Of a stretch of 14,211 bases of DNA, positions 14,112 to 14,211 are shown one piece after another. A program made the translations under genes and the position numbers. Every line of letters begins with the position of its first letter. Within the stretch, counting starts at the first letter, position 1. This DNA comes from an uncultured Collinsella sp. (GTDB lineage: Bacteria > Actinomycetota > Coriobacteriia > Coriobacteriales > Coriobacteriaceae): NCBI GenBank assembly GCA_902491135.1, contig CABUGR010000003.1, positions 1 through 14,211 of the forward strand, in the 5' to 3' direction. A model generated the notes under the pieces. That model was not told the DNA's origin, did no database searches, and saw only the letters and a program-made list of their open reading frames with translations.

Positions 14112-14211
14112 ATGGACGAGAAGACCAAGGCACAGATTCAGCAGGAGGCAGCCGACCTGGTTGCCAAGCTGCAGCCGCGTTCCGGCAAGTTTCGCACCAT
14201 CAGCCCCGAGA
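14112..14211 (+). CDS. Unrecognised protein, N-terminal fragment
   Basis: An open frame starts at ATG 14112 with AGAGGAG 7 nt upstream and runs off the right edge after 33 residues. The visible part begins MDEKTKAQIQQEA and continues with DLVAKLQPRSGKF. It is charged and probably helical at first, with no signal peptide or membrane segment. The strong ribosome site and GC-rich codon use support a real gene. It follows the permease gene on the same strand by 108 nt, so it may be an enzyme for the transported sugar acid, but I do not recognise the family and assign no function. Confidence 0.6.
   Translation, partial: MDEKTKAQIQQEAADLVAKLQPRSGKFRTISPE

Overview
The window looks like chromosomal DNA from a high-GC gut actinobacterium, most likely a Coriobacteriia member such as Collinsella. 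This is inferred from base composition, codon style and gene content; no marker gene is present. I see no rRNA, tRNA, CRISPR array or transposase. Most of the window is a carbohydrate locus for pectin or related uronate-containing glycans, with two flavoprotein genes between its two halves and a sugar-acid transport region at the right end.

Layout, left to right. (1) Bases 1-4137 (+) hold the C-terminal end of a GH28 polygalacturonase, then three esterases: an alpha/beta hydrolase, a pectin methylesterase fused to a second alpha/beta hydrolase, and an SGNH/GDSL hydrolase. A long dyad follows. (2) Bases 4245-6390 (+) hold a GH105 unsaturated glucuronyl/galacturonyl hydrolase tightly coupled to a TIM-barrel sugar isomerase/epimerase, ending at a hairpin. 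(3) Bases 6495-9860 (+) hold a stand-alone GltD-like iron-sulfur flavoprotein and an old-yellow-enzyme/dienoyl-CoA-reductase-type oxidoreductase. A repeat element that looks like a terminator separates them. (4) A strong bidirectional terminator at about 9918-9955 faces the minus-strand pair dhuI-dhuD (9981-11572). An FCD-type GntR regulator, also on the minus strand, lies further right (11733-12425). (5) Divergent from the regulator is a GntP-family permease broken by a frameshift near 13271, then the start of an unrecognised gene at 14112.

How it fits together (inference from families). The esterases remove methyl and acetyl groups from pectic oligomers and GH28 trims saturated galacturonides. 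GH105 releases an unsaturated uronate that rearranges to 4-deoxy-5-keto-uronate. The DhuI-type isomerase and DhuD-type reductase then convert this to 2-keto-3-deoxygluconate. None of the enzymes whose N-terminus is visible has a signal peptide, so the oligomers are probably imported and processed in the cytoplasm. The kinase and aldolase for the last steps, and the oligosaccharide transporter, are not in the window.

Regulation. A palindrome with the core TGAACGTTCA (central CG, LacI-family style) lies at the promoters of both the GH105 gene and dhuD. The two halves of the pathway, 7 kb apart and on opposite strands, therefore appear to share a regulator not encoded here. A different 11-bp motif around ATCAGA occurs four times between the FCD regulator and the permease gene and is the likely operator of that regulator.
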